A stretch of 64,000 nt of DNA from Melitaea cinxia (taxonomy: Eukaryota > Arthropoda > Insecta > Lepidoptera > Nymphalidae): the NCBI RefSeq assembly GCF_905220565.1, contig NC_059423.1, positions 6,506,001 to 6,570,000 on the forward strand. The letters run 5' to 3'. Made by a program: the position numbers and the translations under genes. Positions 61,586 to 64,000 of this stretch are shown piece by piece. The notes under the pieces are model-generated. The model was given only the letters and a program-made list of their open reading frames with translations. It ran no database searches and had not been told where the DNA came from. Every line of letters starts with the position of its first letter. Position 1 is the stretch's first letter.

Positions 61586-64000
61586 TTTATTTATTTATTT
61601 ATTTACGTACAGAACAGGTTACAGCCATTAAAAGATACAGAAATAGTTCATACATAACATAATATCTAGGTTGAAACCCTTAATGTGTACGACATACAGT
61701 AACATAATACATTAAGCAGAACAGAAGTGGATGGAATGCGATATAATACATATATAAATTTAAACTTAAAAACTAAGATAAGATAAACTTAAGACAAGGT
61801 ATATTTATTAAAATTTTGGTTTTGAAAGAAGCGAGAGAACAGTGATAGATGTCTATATCGATACACGTACTGACAAGCTGGTTGTACTGGCGACACATAC
61901 GAGATAAAGGATTATAATAAGAGGTGTTATTACGATAAATGTCAAGAGAGAACACCTTAGGCCTTCTAATACGGTAGTTTATGTTAAAGTTAAGTTGAGA
62001 CAGCAAGTATGGTGAGTCAATGAAGTAATTAATTATTTTGTAAAGTGTCATAAGATCTAAATATTTACGACGACAGGCTAGAGATATCATTTGGAACTTT
62101 TTCATTGTTTCTTCGTATGTGTGGAGCTCACGGTGCAGGTCGAGACGAAAGCAGACCGATTTAAGAAAACGCTTTTGTATTCCTTCTATACGATTAACAT
62201 GAACGGAGTAATTTGGTGACCAGATCACAGTGTTGTACTCTAATATGCTTCTTACGAGAGCATGATACAAAGCTAAATAAGATGATGCCTTTTTAAAAGG
62301 TTTAGCCACTCTTAGAATGAATTCAAGTAAACTTGAAGCTTTTTGGTTAATAAAGTCAAAATGCGTACGAAAACTTAATTCTTTGTCAAAAATAACACCT
62401 AAGTCTTTGATTTCAGTTTTACGGGATAAATTGTAATTTTTTATGGAATAATTAAAATTAATAGGGAATTTCTTTTTTGTAAAAGAAACAACAAAGCATT
62501 TGTTAACATTAAGGTCCATCTCATTCACTTCGCACCATCTTGCTATGGTATCTAAATCTTCTTGGAGCTTCTTAGCATCGCTGATGCAAGTAATGGTCTG
62601 ATAAATTTTTAAATCATCGGCATACAAAAGACAGGGACTTTTTAAGCACACCGTAAGGTCATTCACAAAAATATTAAAAAACAATGAGCCTAAATGTGAC
62701 CCTTGAGGAACGCCGGATGGTACCGTAAAGACAGATGAAAGTTCACCTTTTAGAGCAACCAACTGAGTTCTTCTGCTTAAATAAGATTCCACCCATCTTA
62801 AAAGATTACCATGAACACCATATCGTGCCAACTTATGTGTTAAAATGGAATGATTGACTCGATCAAAAGCTTTAGAGAAATCAGTGTAGATTGAGTCAAC
62901 TTGCCCACACTTAGTAAATACTTTACACAAGTAACTCTTATACTCCAACAGATTACTCGTAGTCGATCTACCCTTTACGAAACCATGCTGATTAGGAGAT
63001 AAAGAAGATTTAAAATGATTATACAGCACATCATAAACAATTGACTCAAACAATTTGGCACAGCAAGACAAAATACTTATAGGACGATAATTTTCGCAAC
63101 ATGATTTGTCACCTGATTTAAAAAAGGGACAATATGAGCTGTTTTTCACAGTGTAGGAAACGTACCAGACTTTAAGGATTTATTGAAAAGAACACATAAA
63201 GGAACACATATTGTTTTAATACAACGCTTGTATACAACAGGAGGGATACCATCCGGTCCCGATCCCTTGTGTTCATCAATATTTTTAATTTTAAGCTTGA
63301 TTTGAAGTTCATTTACGGCCAAAAAATTAATGAAATCATTAGGTTCCGGATAGTTTAGAAAGTCTGAATGTTGAGCGCAATTGGCCGAGTTATTAGAGTA
63401 ACCAGAACTAAAGTATTTCGCAAATAAATCGCATATTTCTTTTCTGCTAGATGCTTCATAACCTATATAATTCATGGTGCTGGGGATATTGCTATTGCTA
63501 CATTTTTTATCTTGAACATAGCTCCAAAATGACTTTATATTGCAACACAGGGACTCCTCAATCGTCTGCAAATATTTTCTATAACAAGACACCATTAACT
63601 TCTTACTCCTCGCACGCAGCATGGCAAATGTATCATAATCTCGAGGGTTCTTAAACTTTTTATATAATTTGTGAAATTTGCGTTTTTCTTTTAAACATCG
63701 CTTTAAGCCACGACTAAACCAAACTGGGAATGCCGAAGAATGAACATCAGTCATCGGAGTACTTTTTCCTATCAATCTTATCAGTTCCTTATAAAATTGT
63801 TGGACATCGACATCAATATCTGAAGAACTAAGTATTTGCTGCCGCCTGCCAGTCAGTCCGCTCGATATCTCTGTTTAACTCATCAAACTTACATTTATTA
63901 TAATTATAACGCTTGCACCGCTTACGATCAAGAGTTTTGGAAGCCGAAGGCATAGTGGTAACTGTAACAAGAGCAGGATTATACTGAACGATAAGCTCCT
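61586..64000 (-). mobile_element. Jockey-like non-LTR retrotransposon, 3' end complete, ORF2 broken, runs off the window
   Basis: The minus strand carries reverse transcriptase blocks: KGSGPDGIPPVVYKRC in the upstream frame, then NYRPISILS, GFVKGRSTTSNLLEY, DFSKAFDRVNH, SGVPQGSHLGSLFF and LLYADDLKIY in the downstream frame (61773-63149). The order and motifs fit the Jockey group. The frame is broken near 63130-63150 by an in-frame TGA followed by a shift at a run of T's, so this copy is inactive. The coding frame continues beyond 63775 with lesions, towards an endonuclease region off the edge. The 3' tail is a run of AAAT units at 61586-61606. It is inserted in the same orientation as rapsyn. 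Confidence 0.

Overview
This window comes from a lepidopteran (moth or butterfly) nuclear chromosome. The DNA is AT-rich, genes are split into short GT-AG exons, and introns and spacers are full of repeats typical of Lepidoptera: tRNA-headed SINEs ending near CCCAGCAGTGGGATATTACA, RTE-like tails carrying GGACATAGGCCTCCACAAG, MITEs, a mariner and a Jockey-like LINE. Species cannot be fixed from the sequence alone. I rebuilt all exons by hand from splice sites, codon phase and family resemblance.

Layout. (1) 1-10.7 kb, minus strand: eight phase-compatible exons of a Myb/SANT-like (zeste-type) DNA-binding protein whose 3' end lies off the left edge. (2) 12.1-17.2 kb, plus strand: a complete seven-exon gene for the gamma subunit of mitochondrial NAD-dependent isocitrate dehydrogenase (388 aa), head-to-head with gene 1 across about 1.4 kb, with a possible extra 39-nt cassette exon. 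(3) 17.2-28.8 kb: repeat-rich DNA without a gene I can support. (4) 28.8-43.0 kb, minus strand: CUEDC2, six exons, with the last short exon not located. (5) 43-51 kb: very AT-rich, repeats and a small CpG-richer promoter-like patch. (6) 51.1-61.1 kb, minus strand: the 3' part of a rapsyn homologue (TPR exons, RING-H2, tail), whose 5' exons lie beyond the right edge. (7) 61.6-64 kb: a broken Jockey-like retrotransposon in the rapsyn intron.

The most striking structure is a pair of homogeneous minisatellites: 129 bp x 16 in CUEDC2 and 122 bp x 26 in rapsyn. Each array unit is the 3' end of a GC-rich coding exon plus its own GTGAGT splice donor and the first intron bases. The same event, amplification of an exon-donor junction, has therefore happened in two neighbouring genes. 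In rapsyn each unit even has the geometry of a symmetric 66-nt exon and a 56-nt GT-AG intron, and the array sits between zinc ligands of the RING. The genes themselves are not obviously functionally linked; I infer only shared chromosomal neighbourhood.
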